A stretch of 36,091 nt of DNA from assembly GCF_003112675.1 (NCBI RefSeq), contig NZ_BFAY01000013.1:1-36091 (forward strand). Direction: 5' to 3'. The stretch comes from Leptospira johnsonii (lineage in GTDB: Bacteria; Spirochaetota; Leptospiria; Leptospirales; Leptospiraceae). Shown here piece after piece: positions 18,863 to 27,958 of this stretch. The translations under genes were made by a program, and so were the position numbers. Numbering within the stretch: position 1 is the stretch's first letter; each line of letters begins with the position of its first letter. The notes under the pieces were generated by a model. It ran no database searches. It saw only the letters and a list, made by a program, of their open reading frames with translations, and had not been told where the DNA came from.

Positions 18863-19617
18863 AAATAACTCCCCATAAAGCTACCGGCGCCTTGTAATAA
18901 ACCACCGACAAGATTCATGTTTTGACCTCTATTCTGATTCAACATTCCAGCCTGTCCTTGAAGTGCTCCTTGGACCCCTTGAGAAGCTCCAGACTGCATT
19001 CCGTATTGGTTCATTGGCTTTTGTGCTTTATTATAATATTCCTGCTGATTAACAAGCTGGTTATTATATTGATCCCTTGTATCTTGTGCGCCAGCTCTTG
19101 CCATACCTTGGCCAAAATATTGCTCACCGCCAGCGAGACCTAATTGCCCAAGATTCTGAGTTGCGCCTAATGCTCTATTTTGGGCTCCCATCATTCCTTG
19201 AGCGCCTAAATCAGCCATAGCATTTGCCGCCTGTTGACCAGCCGCCGCTTGGGTTGCCATTTGGACACCAGATCCCCCAACACCACGAGAGGCGGCTTGT
19301 TGTGCGATTCTATTGGCATTATCCCCGGCCTGTTGAGAAACTCTTCTGCCAGCAGAATTTAAATTCCCTTCTTCAGCTTGGGTAAACCCTTGTCCAGTTT
19401 GCCCTTGGGTTTGCTGGATTGCGGTATTCAGTGCTCCGGAATACATTGGGTTATTATATACTGAAGCTTGAGCAGCAGGCCCAAGAGTCTGTAAATTTAT
19501 ATCTTTAAGAGTAGGGACATTCCCTTGATTTATTAAAGCCTGAAGAACAGCAGCTTCAGATTGCTGGGTTCCTCCACTCCCAAAAAGACCACCGATTACA
19601 TCACCAAATCCGGCCAT
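18859..19617 (-). CDS. Ejection-type virion protein (Gly/Gln/Ala-rich)
   Basis: 252 residues, starting MAGFGDVIGGLFGSGGTQQS, dominated by Gly, Gln, Ala and Asn with short hydrophobic ends (LVGGLLQGAGSFMGSYL). Closest in character to P22 gp7 and gp14 injection proteins. The start overlaps the upstream stop as TAATG. Probably packaged in the virion and injected with DNA. Confidence 0.6.
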   Translation of the reverse strand: MAGFGDVIGGLFGSGGTQQSEAAVLQALINQGNVPTLKDINLQTLGPAAQASVYNNPMYSGALNTAIQQTQGQTGQGFTQAEEGNLNSAGRRVSQQAGDNANRIAQQAASRGVGGSGVQMATQAAAGQQAANAMADLGAQGMMGAQNRALGATQNLGQLGLAGGEQYFGQGMARAGAQDTRDQYNNQLVNQQEYYNKAQKPMNQYGMQSGASQGVQGALQGQAGMLNQNRGQNMNLVGGLLQGAGSFMGSYL

Positions 19618-19766
19618 TATAATACCTCTCTGTTATCAAATTCAATAACTCTTGGATCATTATCTTCCACTTCTATGATTTCCTCATTCTCATCTAATTT
19701 TAATCCTGGCTGAGGCCCTGCAAAAGTTCCTACTACTTGATTATTGCTTAAATATAGGTATCTCAT
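19617..19766 (-). CDS. Small acidic protein
   Basis: 49 residues: MRYLYLSNNQVVGTFAGPQP then an acidic C-terminus (LDENEEIIEVEDNDPRVIEF). ATGA overlap with the fibre gene stop and TAATG with the next gene. Unknown, perhaps a small virion or assembly factor. Confidence 0.6.
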   Translation of the reverse strand: MRYLYLSNNQVVGTFAGPQPGLKLDENEEIIEVEDNDPRVIEFDNREVL

Positions 19767-20950
19767 ATAGACCTCGAATAAAAATAGTATTTCAAGTTTG
19801 CTGCGAAGACCACGGATGTGCTATCAGCTCTAGCCCCAAATTGTGCGGATGAATTTAATTTAACTATAGTTTCGACTGACGCAACCCCGCCTGCACCAGA
19901 ACCGCCGCGCATATTATTTAGAGAACCGGTAGGTGTATAATCAGTTTCATCGAGTGCGGTAATGGCAATAAAAGTCGCGGTTGCCGCTTTAGAGCAATTG
20001 CATGAAAGAGAGGCAGTAATTCCTGAAGTAACCGGGCAATTTGCTAAAGTATAAGTAGTTCTTGAAGTTCCTAAATTCGATACGCTCACCTCATTTACAA
20101 GCGTAGTTAACCTATACTTAACTTGATTCCCCCATAGTTCTGTTAACACCTGAATATTAGATGCTGCACCGGATTGAGTTTTCAAAACACCAATCAATCT
20201 CTTTCTATCATAATTAGATGGCATAGTAGGAGAAGTTCCTGAGGCAGAAAATAGTGCGTCCACTACGCCAGTATCTGTTCTCATAATTAACCAAAAGAAA
20301 TAAGTAGTATTGGCAGAGAATGTAGTCCCAGATTCCATGCCCCCCACACCGCTGCCAACGGTCCATGTAGCGTCTGCTTGCTTAATAATAGTAGATGGGA
20401 GATACATAACACTCGCAAATGTAGTATCCCATGTCCAACCCGGAGATATATTCCAATCATGTGCAGTATCCCCAGAATCTATGGAAGGTAGAAGTCCAGA
20501 GGGTGCTCTATCTAAAGGGTAAGTATCTTCTTTAGGGAAAGGAGGAGTCCCGGTATAACTAACCCAAGCACTCCACAGCCCAGTAGAAACAGAATAAGCC
20601 CTAGCCCAAAATTCATTGTCTGCAAAAGCACTCTGTGTAATATAATCTGTCGATACAGAATTTATTAAAACACACGCAGCATCGGTAGGAGAATTAGTAT
20701 AAGGAGCAATTAAGTCCGCGTTCCCCTCTAAAATAAATAAATTAGCGTCCGCTACTTGGTTCTTTTTGCCATGGAATCTATTGTCTACTGCCAAACAAGT
20801 TGGAGGAGAATCCGTCTCGGACCATGTAGGGAGTGGTATGGCTTCTTTAATGCTAAAGAACTGGAATTCCAAAAACCTTAAGAATTTGATAAACCAATCT
20901 GGGAATGGATCTTTACCAGCGAAGTCAGAATATTTGAACTTAGTCTTCAT
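19763..20950 (-). CDS. Tail fibre or receptor-binding protein candidate
   Basis: 395 residues. The N-terminus (KYSDFAGKDPFPDWFIKFLR) is probably the virion anchor. The middle contains APSGLLPSIDSGDTAHDWNI followed by a long beta region with ATWTVGSGVGGMESGTTFSA and NTTYFFWLIMRTDTGVVDAL, patterns seen in many phage tail fibre and collar proteins. Ser/Thr/Gly-rich beta C-terminus with a Gly stretch (RGGSGAGG). Sits after the large tail hub, as fibre genes often do. The only good candidate for host recognition in this window. Confidence 0.6.
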   Translation of the reverse strand: MKTKFKYSDFAGKDPFPDWFIKFLRFLEFQFFSIKEAIPLPTWSETDSPPTCLAVDNRFHGKKNQVADANLFILEGNADLIAPYTNSPTDAACVLINSVSTDYITQSAFADNEFWARAYSVSTGLWSAWVSYTGTPPFPKEDTYPLDRAPSGLLPSIDSGDTAHDWNISPGWTWDTTFASVMYLPSTIIKQADATWTVGSGVGGMESGTTFSANTTYFFWLIMRTDTGVVDALFSASGTSPTMPSNYDRKRLIGVLKTQSGAASNIQVLTELWGNQVKYRLTTLVNEVSVSNLGTSRTTYTLANCPVTSGITASLSCNCSKAATATFIAITALDETDYTPTGSLNNMRGGSGAGGVASVETIVKLNSSAQFGARADSTSVVFAANLKYYFYSRSI

Positions 20951-23469
20951 TTTGAAAGGTTCTGTCCTGCACCTTGCATTCCGTAAGACAAGCCATCAAA
21001 TTCAGGATTCGAAGAAAGAAGTGAGACGCCCTGAACTTCAAAAGTGAAGGATACAGCTTGAGAGATTCTAAAATCTGCTGGAGTATTAAAACGAGTTAGC
21101 GCATTACTGCCAGCATCCCATTCATAAATTTCTACTGGTGTTGGTGAGTAATTTGTAAAAGCGTATATCTTAACAATACATCCGGCTACCGTTTCAGTAA
21201 GCCTCGCTATTATTTCATTAACGATTTTATTCTCAGAGAAAGTCCCTTGATAATTAGGGTTGAGAGTAAAGCTTGCATTATCTGAAATTAGAGTATTACT
21301 GTTATATCCTGTCGGAGTGTTATAATCAGAGAAAAACCCATTTAGTTCCGGATCGGCCTGAATATCTGTTCCCCCTAAAATTGTAGCATTATCTTCTTTA
21401 GTCCTGGTAGCCCATGCAGTGGCTCCCATGTCCCATTTCTGCCAAGTTTTGGAGAACCAATTGTAAACTAAGTCTATTCCTAATTCAGGTAAAGAAAGAA
21501 TATAAGTATTATTGATTTCGTCGGAGGTGGCAACGGCTCTATTATTGAGCTTATGCTCTTGGATGTAAGGAGTTATAATATCGCCAATTGTATCGTTAGA
21601 AATAGGGATAGTTCCCGAAGAGTTTACAATACAAACCCCTCGATTAAATAACCCGTAAATCGCACCATTGCAAACCACAAGAGAATTCTTATTCATACAA
21701 ACAAGAGAATCATCGAATGTCACTACTTGGAAATCGGCTTCACTATACCCATTTATCAAATATGCACCATCTTCTTTAAAAACGAAAAGATTCTGATTGA
21801 AAAGATTCTTTAATCCTATTATTCTAAACCCGCGCCTGCCTATATCCAAATAGTTAAGAACAGGAACATTTTCCGGCTGGTTCAACTTAGAGAAAAATAC
21901 TCTATTTAAAATAGCTGGCTCCATTTCTGTGTTGGTCTTAGTGAGAAGTGCTGTTCCAGAGTTATTAGTATCAGTAGGCCAATAAACACTATTCCCAAGC
22001 CAGTAATTCGCTAGATAATTAGAATACTGATCAGGCATATCGACGCCAAGTTCTGCGAATGGGCTTCTGTCATGATAAGAGAAATCTATGTAAGGTTGGC
22101 CTGGCATTGTAGATACCGTAATATCGCTATTTTGGTTGTTAAATCTAAATATAAACCCAAGATCTTGCCGTGGATCATTCATAATAACGCCAATCCAAGA
22201 CACCGATGGAATAAAAGAATCTGGCTGTAATATTAATGGGTTATCTGAATATGTATCCCAGTTAGCTGTATATGTTATACCACCAATTGAAATTGATTGC
22301 GTTGGTGTCCCTGGGTCAGCAGGTGTCCCGACAGATAAATTGATTATAATCCTGCGAGGTTGGCCGGCATAGAAAGTGCGCCCTTGGTATTCTTCAAAAT
22401 CTAAACATGTATTAGGAGGACTGTTTTCTTGTAAAATCCCTTCAGAAGAAACATTTGTGTATAATGGGATTTCACCAGCAGTTGGCATAGTAGCGCTTGG
22501 GGCCTGATATTTCAATACCCCAGCAGCAGCTAAATTAGGGCCAGTATACCCAACAGTGGATTGAACCGTGGAGGGGTAAGATAAGGCATACATCTCATCT
22601 GAAGGATCAAGAACAAGCGTCCCAAGATCTCTCGCCGAAAACAACATTATGCCACAATTAAAAGTATAATTGCTTGAACTTCTTATGGATCTAAACGCTG
22701 CCCATTGAGTCCATGGGTAATAGCAAACTATATTATATTTTTGCGGGCTCCCGCTACCTAATAAAATAATTCTTTCAGAAGGTGGCGAAAACCAATATTG
22801 TCCAAACCAATCTATATAAAATGCACAAATCCTTAAAGCAGCGGACGAATTAGCTGGCACTGTTATATTACCAGAAGCATCTGCTTTAACCATTATGTAT
22901 TCTGGTTTTGGCAAGCCCGCTGAATAATATTGAGTCAAATGGACTATTGGTTGGCTTGGGATATACGGCTCTATATGATTAACAATCTTTTTTATACGGT
23001 TGGTAATGCTTGTTTCTGTAGTCCCGTATGTAGGAGAAGTCGCAGGATCCCAATATGAGACCTCTTTGCCTATAAAGCTATGGTAAAGGCTATACCCTAT
23101 CTCCTTCCCATTGCCCTCAAATGTTGCAAGAGTTTCTATACCATTAAAATCTAAATCCTCGAATACGCCGCCTACTCCAAGGTTTGCAACTGGATCTGCG
23201 TCTGTTCCTATATAATAATAGCAATCATGTTCGTCTGTATCAGGGTTAATTGCGTTTCTATACGCCATTATTTTAACGAGGCTCGTCATCTGCGTTAGGG
23301 CCGGAGAAAGCTGGCCACCATACCCCATAGGATAAAGCCTTCTTCTTGGAGCTAAAATCCCGCTACGCTTGCTTTCAATGTTAGTGCAATCCGAAAGACT
23401 CCCAACAGGACGCTGGTATTCTATAATATTCCGGACTAGCCCACTAAATCTAGGAGTATCTTGATTCAC
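20947..23469 (-). CDS. Large tail hub / DNA stabilisation protein (P22 gp10 or T7 gp12 type)
   Basis: 840 residues from GTG at 23469 (GTGA overlap). All-beta and Gly/Pro/aromatic-rich throughout. Characteristic segment at about 525-640: FFSKLNQPENVPVLNYLDIG then NLFNQNLFVFKEDGAYLING and NSLVVCNGAIYGLFNRG, the repeating strand pattern (a self-referencing propeller with FKEDG-Y-I-G) seen in podovirus tail hub proteins. Such proteins close the portal channel and form the lower tail. Neighbours, connector and fibre, agree. Which of the two families it is closer to cannot be settled by eye. Confidence 0.66.
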   Translation of the reverse strand: MNQDTPRFSGLVRNIIEYQRPVGSLSDCTNIESKRSGILAPRRRLYPMGYGGQLSPALTQMTSLVKIMAYRNAINPDTDEHDCYYYIGTDADPVANLGVGGVFEDLDFNGIETLATFEGNGKEIGYSLYHSFIGKEVSYWDPATSPTYGTTETSITNRIKKIVNHIEPYIPSQPIVHLTQYYSAGLPKPEYIMVKADASGNITVPANSSAALRICAFYIDWFGQYWFSPPSERIILLGSGSPQKYNIVCYYPWTQWAAFRSIRSSSNYTFNCGIMLFSARDLGTLVLDPSDEMYALSYPSTVQSTVGYTGPNLAAAGVLKYQAPSATMPTAGEIPLYTNVSSEGILQENSPPNTCLDFEEYQGRTFYAGQPRRIIINLSVGTPADPGTPTQSISIGGITYTANWDTYSDNPLILQPDSFIPSVSWIGVIMNDPRQDLGFIFRFNNQNSDITVSTMPGQPYIDFSYHDRSPFAELGVDMPDQYSNYLANYWLGNSVYWPTDTNNSGTALLTKTNTEMEPAILNRVFFSKLNQPENVPVLNYLDIGRRGFRIIGLKNLFNQNLFVFKEDGAYLINGYSEADFQVVTFDDSLVCMNKNSLVVCNGAIYGLFNRGVCIVNSSGTIPISNDTIGDIITPYIQEHKLNNRAVATSDEINNTYILSLPELGIDLVYNWFSKTWQKWDMGATAWATRTKEDNATILGGTDIQADPELNGFFSDYNTPTGYNSNTLISDNASFTLNPNYQGTFSENKIVNEIIARLTETVAGCIVKIYAFTNYSPTPVEIYEWDAGSNALTRFNTPADFRISQAVSFTFEVQGVSLLSSNPEFDGLSYGMQGAGQNLSK

Positions 23470-24761
23470 ATCAAACTCCTAAGCGCATTCTTAGAGATAA
23501 CTTTCATGGATCCGGAATCGTCTCTTGGCGCAATATAAGTTGCTAGTTCCTTTTTCATCTTCTCAAGTGTTGCAAGCGCAAATGGGTAACGTGTGTTGTC
23601 CCCCATGATCTCTAAGAGACGAACTGACGCAAACTGAGCCGCTACCTCGAATAATTCTTGCGGTATTTGCGGATAAGAAGTTTTACCAGTAAGGTTTATA
23701 TAGCAGCCGTTGTAAATGGCCGATAAATCAGTATTAGGATCTACATTCAAAGTTGTAGTAGAAGCAACTACACAAGTCACCCCTTCCGCTAAAACTCGGA
23801 AAGGAGAAACATTCTCCATAATATCGACTTTAATCGTAGAACCCGCTATTCCCCAACTTGATGGGATCGCTGAGTTTATAAGTAATTGCTGGAATCCATT
23901 GGAGATATTAAAATAATTACTGATTGTTCTACCATCTGCTTTCAAAACTAATTCAGAAGGTCTTTTATAGTAGTAGATGCGTAAATTCTGCCCACGGTTC
24001 CCTAGTTGTTGAGGCCAGAAGATAATCTTATCACCTTTGAAATAATAACCTTGTGGGTATGGGGTATAAGTATAACGTGCTTGCAGAAACCCATTCATTG
24101 GTTCAGGAACATTTTCGAAAGCTATTTGTGGAATATTAATGTATCCAACTACGGATCCAGGCGTAAAGAATACAGCCTGTCTGAGCTTTCTGCCCATTGC
24201 CCTTTGGGGAAGTGGGAATTCCTTTCCTTCATAATTAAACCCACCAGAGAATCCCACGATAGTCCCAAGCGAGCAAGTAGTGGAAAGAGTGTAATGATTG
24301 CCGATTTCTCCGGGCTCTATTGCAGTGAATACAATTCTTTCTGGATTATTTGGATCCAGCGCAGCGCTAACTTGATTTAAAACTGCCAATTGAACAACAA
24401 TTTTTGCCAAAAGGTTGGCCATACTTTCCTCAATATCAGCTCCAATTAGGAATTGGGTGGCTCCAACTGGAGAAGCTTTAGCCGTAAAGGTTATGCCCGT
24501 AATTGTGAAAGTCTGATCTGCTGAAAAATTAGAGAATGTGGTAAAACTAGCAGTAGCGTATCCAGTAGGGTTTATGTTATCATATTCTTGCTGGGCTACT
24601 AAGATTTCATTTCTTCCCCCTATAATCCAAGGGCAAAGGCCATTTGAAATCTGGTAGTTAATAACATCTAAGATACTTACCCCACCAGTTGCAGAAATGG
24701 AAGAGTTTGCTCCGGAACGTAGTTTGGTAAGATCCAATAAAGAATCAGTTGATAAATCCAC
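23466..24761 (-). CDS. Head-tail connector (P22 gp4 / T7 gp11-like) with inserted beta domain
   Basis: 431 residues. The C-terminal part has helices near the end (QELFEVAAQFASVRLLEIMG, RYPFALATLEKMKKELATY) as in podovirus tail tubular/connector proteins, with a central aromatic beta region (QARYTYTPYPQGYYFKGDKI). Residues about 75-180 form an extra beta domain (ITGITFTAKASPVGATQFLI) that closely resembles one in the neighbouring 24994-25542 protein. Lies between the coat region and the large hub, the expected place. Confidence 0.58.
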   Translation of the reverse strand: MDLSTDSLLDLTKLRSGANSSISATGGVSILDVINYQISNGLCPWIIGGRNEILVAQQEYDNINPTGYATASFTTFSNFSADQTFTITGITFTAKASPVGATQFLIGADIEESMANLLAKIVVQLAVLNQVSAALDPNNPERIVFTAIEPGEIGNHYTLSTTCSLGTIVGFSGGFNYEGKEFPLPQRAMGRKLRQAVFFTPGSVVGYINIPQIAFENVPEPMNGFLQARYTYTPYPQGYYFKGDKIIFWPQQLGNRGQNLRIYYYKRPSELVLKADGRTISNYFNISNGFQQLLINSAIPSSWGIAGSTIKVDIMENVSPFRVLAEGVTCVVASTTTLNVDPNTDLSAIYNGCYINLTGKTSYPQIPQELFEVAAQFASVRLLEIMGDNTRYPFALATLEKMKKELATYIAPRDDSGSMKVISKNALRSLM

Positions 24762-24780
24762 AAAATACGCTCCGAATCAA

Positions 24781-24984
24781 TTAGGTTCCTGGATACAGAC
24801 CGCCCCTCTTCAGCCAATCCGGCATTTGAACAGGTGGTCTGCCAGAATTGGAAGGTGCTTGCGCTAAAGTGAACCCATCATCAAGATCATTGTCTTCGGT
24901 ATCTAACTCGAAGTCGTCCTGATCGTCGTCCATAGGTTTTTTAGCGAGAATTTTGGTAAGTGCTAAATCGTATGCGCTATCCAT
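24781..24984 (-). CDS. Small acidic protein in the head region
   Basis: 67 residues, very acidic in the middle (KPMDDDQDDFELDTEDNDLD), ending RPPVQMPDWLKRGGLYPGT. Could be a minor head or assembly protein. Short gaps on both sides. No family recognised. Confidence 0.62.
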   Translation of the reverse strand: MDSAYDLALTKILAKKPMDDDQDDFELDTEDNDLDDGFTLAQAPSNSGRPPVQMPDWLKRGGLYPGT

Positions 24985-24993
24985 TTTTTACTC

Positions 24994-25542
24994 CTAATAA
25001 ATATACTGCTCGCCGTTGTCTCCACCGGCAAATTGAGTGATCGTTGCGTTTGACAAGTTCTCACTTGCTGCGATTCCAAGCCCAACAAGACCAGGAACCA
25101 AACAAGTCACCGTTACCACTCCGGCTCCATCGCTTTCAGCCCTAAAAACTTTGTTAATGGCTTCAGTAGTAGAGGCGTTGATAGCAGCGGCCAGGTTGTC
25201 CCCAGTCGCACCAGCATCCGCTCCTATATTGAACTCGTTATTTACGGCTCCAGAAGCTCTGGCAGTAAAAGCAACATTCGCCAAGGTGTAAGCTTGTGCA
25301 GCAGTAGGTAATCCAGTGAAAGTTACGGTCGCGGTTGCTCTTACGTTCCCAATATCAATAAGATAAGGGGTAGAATCGCTTCCTTCTGGTTCTTCTAAAT
25401 TAAGAGCCCCTCTGGATAAAGCCTCCAGGACCCTAACTAACCCAGGCTGCGAAGAGAACTGGGAAGTAGAATCCTGTTGCATGAATCCAGAGATACGGTT
25501 GTCGCTTTCGCTCGTGTTTACGTTGATGCTAATCCAACTCAT
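24994..25542 (-). CDS. Head decoration-type beta protein
   Basis: 182 residues. The C-terminal 115 form a beta-sandwich domain: ATVTFTGLPTAAQAYTLANV, FNIGADAGATGDNLAAAINA, VTVTCLVPGLVGLG, closing FAGGDNG. This domain (G-V-x-F-T, then N-L-x-x-x-I-N, then V-T-x-x-x-G) is widespread in phage structural proteins. Directly after the coat gene, so a capsid decoration protein is likely. It shares the domain with 23466-24761. Confidence 0.6.
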   Translation of the reverse strand: MSWISINVNTSESDNRISGFMQQDSTSQFSSQPGLVRVLEALSRGALNLEEPEGSDSTPYLIDIGNVRATATVTFTGLPTAAQAYTLANVAFTARASGAVNNEFNIGADAGATGDNLAAAINASTTEAINKVFRAESDGAGVVTVTCLVPGLVGLGIAASENLSNATITQFAGGDNGEQYIY

Positions 25543-25555
25543 ATCTCTGTTCCTC

Positions 25556-26827
25556 TTAGTTCACAATACCTTCGAATCTTAAGAATCTCTTAGGATGCGC
25601 GGTAAATGGTGCCTGGTCAGTCATTGCACGAAGTTCAAACTGGCTGTATTCAGGGCGTGGCCAGAAGTAAATCTCGTTACCCATCGGCCATTTGAAAGTC
25701 ACGTCAGTTGAACCGATACGTTTGATTCCGTCTTTAGGGACAAGGTAAGCATACCCTTCTTTTACGTATTGGTGTTGGTAGATCTCTACGATACCAGTTC
25801 CGCAATAGAATTTGATTGCTTCAGATCCTACATCCAATTCAGTTCTGGAGTAAGAGCTGTCAGTCATCCTCATAGAGGCAGCGTCATTAGCAAGCTTGGT
25901 CCAGGAAACCCAGTTCACAAACAAGCACATATCGCCTTTAAACCCTCTGGAAGCTACTCGAGCAACCCCGTCCTGAACCTTAGCGAAAGTCAAAGATCCC
26001 CCTACATTTAGAACGTTAGCTTTCCACTGGTTCCAAGTAGTAGGGTTGATATTGAATAACACATCGGTCAAGTTCCCGGAAATCGTATGGATCCCAACAG
26101 GTTCGTTCAAACGAGAGCCTTCGTTGTTCATATACAATTTGATTACGTTAGGGTTTGAGTTAATTGCAGTCGAAAGTGCAGTGATACCAGTAGAAGTCCC
26201 TTCGACGAAAATCAATCTGTTATCTCTATCAGAATCGATCTGATAAATATTGAAATCGGCGTCGGCTCCAGAAGAAACAAGAGTATTCCCGTTATAAAAC
26301 TGGACTCTCAAGCCTTCCATACCTTCCCACATACCAGTCGCCCACTCTGATAGTTTACAGAGTAGTTCTAATTGTGTTCCGGATAATACCGTTCTGCTTG
26401 TGATAGTAGTTAAACCATTCTGGCCATAAAGGGAAAGAAGTTCAACAGTTCTCTCTGCGTTTTTCTTACAGGCAGACACCAAAAGTTTTGTGGATTCCGC
26501 AAAAGCTTGTTTGGTAGTCTGAGCACGCATGCTGGTTGCCCAGTCAAGCCACTCTGAGAAGTAAACGATGGAACCACGAATTTTTGCAGGCTCAGTCTCT
26601 AAAGAAACTGGGTTTTTCAACAAGGTTGCATTAGCTACCTGCCCTACAATTGTCGTTCCGTGAGAAGATTGGACCTCAACCGCTTCTTGGAAATAACCCC
26701 CGAGGTTATCTGTGGTTGAAAAATTAAAAAGTCTTTGGATTAGTGAAGTTTCTTCTTTAAGGGTAACGTATTGTCCCCAGATGTCCTTGAAGAAACCATT
26801 TAAGACGCTCTGATCTGTGCCAGCCAT
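25556..26827 (-). CDS. Major capsid protein
   Basis: 423 residues, predicted HK97-fold coat by position (portal, scaffold, coat) and character: N-terminal arm (VLNGFFKDIWGQYVTLKEET), an extended loop region with SSHGTTIVGQVANATLLKNP, spine-helix-like FAESTKLLVSACKKNAERTV, and a conserved-looking end with GTGIVEIYQHQYVKEGYAYL and HPKRFLRFEGIVN. The 140-base leader with hairpins and a good GGAGA site suit a highly expressed gene. Confidence 0.8.
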   Translation of the reverse strand: MAGTDQSVLNGFFKDIWGQYVTLKEETSLIQRLFNFSTTDNLGGYFQEAVEVQSSHGTTIVGQVANATLLKNPVSLETEPAKIRGSIVYFSEWLDWATSMRAQTTKQAFAESTKLLVSACKKNAERTVELLSLYGQNGLTTITSRTVLSGTQLELLCKLSEWATGMWEGMEGLRVQFYNGNTLVSSGADADFNIYQIDSDRDNRLIFVEGTSTGITALSTAINSNPNVIKLYMNNEGSRLNEPVGIHTISGNLTDVLFNINPTTWNQWKANVLNVGGSLTFAKVQDGVARVASRGFKGDMCLFVNWVSWTKLANDAASMRMTDSSYSRTELDVGSEAIKFYCGTGIVEIYQHQYVKEGYAYLVPKDGIKRIGSTDVTFKWPMGNEIYFWPRPEYSQFELRAMTDQAPFTAHPKRFLRFEGIVN

Positions 26828-26967
26828 TAGCTAGTCTCCTATAGTTAAAGTTAACGTTTGGAGAGTTCGGAACTCTGAATTAGATGCAGGTTCGGAACCA
26901 GCTAAGGTTTTACAGATAGAACTGGTCTATCTCGCTATTAGACAGACACAGTTCTTGGGTAAGTCAA
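26828..26967 (-). promoter_or_regulatory. Non-coding leader of the coat gene with hairpins
   Basis: The only sizeable gap within the head genes. A long imperfect hairpin: AACTG T GTCT GTCT, loop AATAGCG, AGAT AGAC CAGTT (13 bp with one bulge), without a U-run; then two short hairpins sharing the core GTTCCGAAC (GGTT-CCG-AACC and GAGTT-CCG-AACTC). Likely mRNA processing or stabilising structures that raise coat protein output over scaffold. A TTGACT just after the scaffold stop has no well-spaced -10. Confidence 0.5.
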
Positions 26968-27957
26968 CTATTTTTTAGCGCGCTTTAGTTTCTCCATAGT
27001 TTGCTCCATAAATACATCTGGCTTGATATACTTCTGAGGTCCTCTTTGAACCGGAGTGCCTGTCGGTTTACGAGTTTGCACTGCTCCTTGTTGCTTCATC
27101 TGTGTAACCTGTTGAGTTACGACTGCTTGACGTGCTTTTGGGGTTACCAATTTATTTGGAGAGGCCGTTGTGAGCCTTTGGGTTCTAGACATTAAGCGTT
27201 TAATTGCTTGGCTTGGAGAAATATCCATTCCAGATCTTCTTGCTATGTAAATTTCTTTTACAACATCTTGAATGTCTTCGTAAGTTGCTGGTAGAGAGTT
27301 TTTAGTGAGAATATTCCGGATGGTTCCTTCAATTTGAGGGACAAAGCCGTCCGCCTGGATTTCCATCTGTTGTTGTTGTAAACGCTGACGCTCCATTTCG
27401 ATTTGCCTTTGCTCATCTTCCAGAGTATTGTCGTCGGCGACCGGAGCGAATCCTTCAACTCCCATTTGGCCATACAGCTTAGTTAATTCTGCCTCATATA
27501 CACGGACTTGTGCATCTCTTGGAATCTTCAGAATTTTCATCATCTGAGGGACTCCTTTATCTGGTGTTTCGTGGACCATCTGAAGGAAGTTGTTTACTCC
27601 ACCCCATTTCCCTTCCATTTCCTGAACTGATTGGCGAAGTTTACCCGCTTCGATTGAATTGTAGTTCATCTTGAGCATTTGCTGGTAAATAGCGGCATGG
27701 TGTTTCCCTATCTGCTCGCCTTCAGGGATTTTTAACGCTGATCTTATCTTGTTTTCAGATACGTCTACAATACCGCCTGTTGGTTTACGAACGTTAAAGA
27801 ACTGCTCCTCAACTTGTTCCGGTTGCTCTTCAGTGCCAAGGGTTTCACCGTCGCCCTCGCCAATCTCTTCTACGATTTCTTCGGATCCTTCTCCAAGGCT
27901 GTCTACGATTCCTTCTAACGCCTGATCGGCTGTCATTCCTGTGTCTGCTACTTCCAT
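26968..27957 (-). CDS. Scaffolding protein
   Basis: 329 residues. Very acidic N-terminal third (GEGSEEIVEEIGEGDGETLG), helical Gln-rich middle (QRQIEMERQRLQQQQMEIQA) and a basic C-terminus (FMEQTMEKLKRAKK). An acidic front, coiled helices and a basic C-terminal coat-binding end are what scaffold proteins show (P22 gp8 is 303 residues). Lies between portal and coat. Start two bases after the portal stop. Confidence 0.78.
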   Translation of the reverse strand: MEVADTGMTADQALEGIVDSLGEGSEEIVEEIGEGDGETLGTEEQPEQVEEQFFNVRKPTGGIVDVSENKIRSALKIPEGEQIGKHHAAIYQQMLKMNYNSIEAGKLRQSVQEMEGKWGGVNNFLQMVHETPDKGVPQMMKILKIPRDAQVRVYEAELTKLYGQMGVEGFAPVADDNTLEDEQRQIEMERQRLQQQQMEIQADGFVPQIEGTIRNILTKNSLPATYEDIQDVVKEIYIARRSGMDISPSQAIKRLMSRTQRLTTASPNKLVTPKARQAVVTQQVTQMKQQGAVQTRKPTGTPVQRGPQKYIKPDVFMEQTMEKLKRAKK

Positions 27958-27958
27958 T

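Noticed and set aside
26935..26965. TTGACT after the scaffold gene as a coat promoter
   Set aside because: The best -10 (TCTAAT) is 19 bases away and weak; the region is better explained by RNA hairpins.
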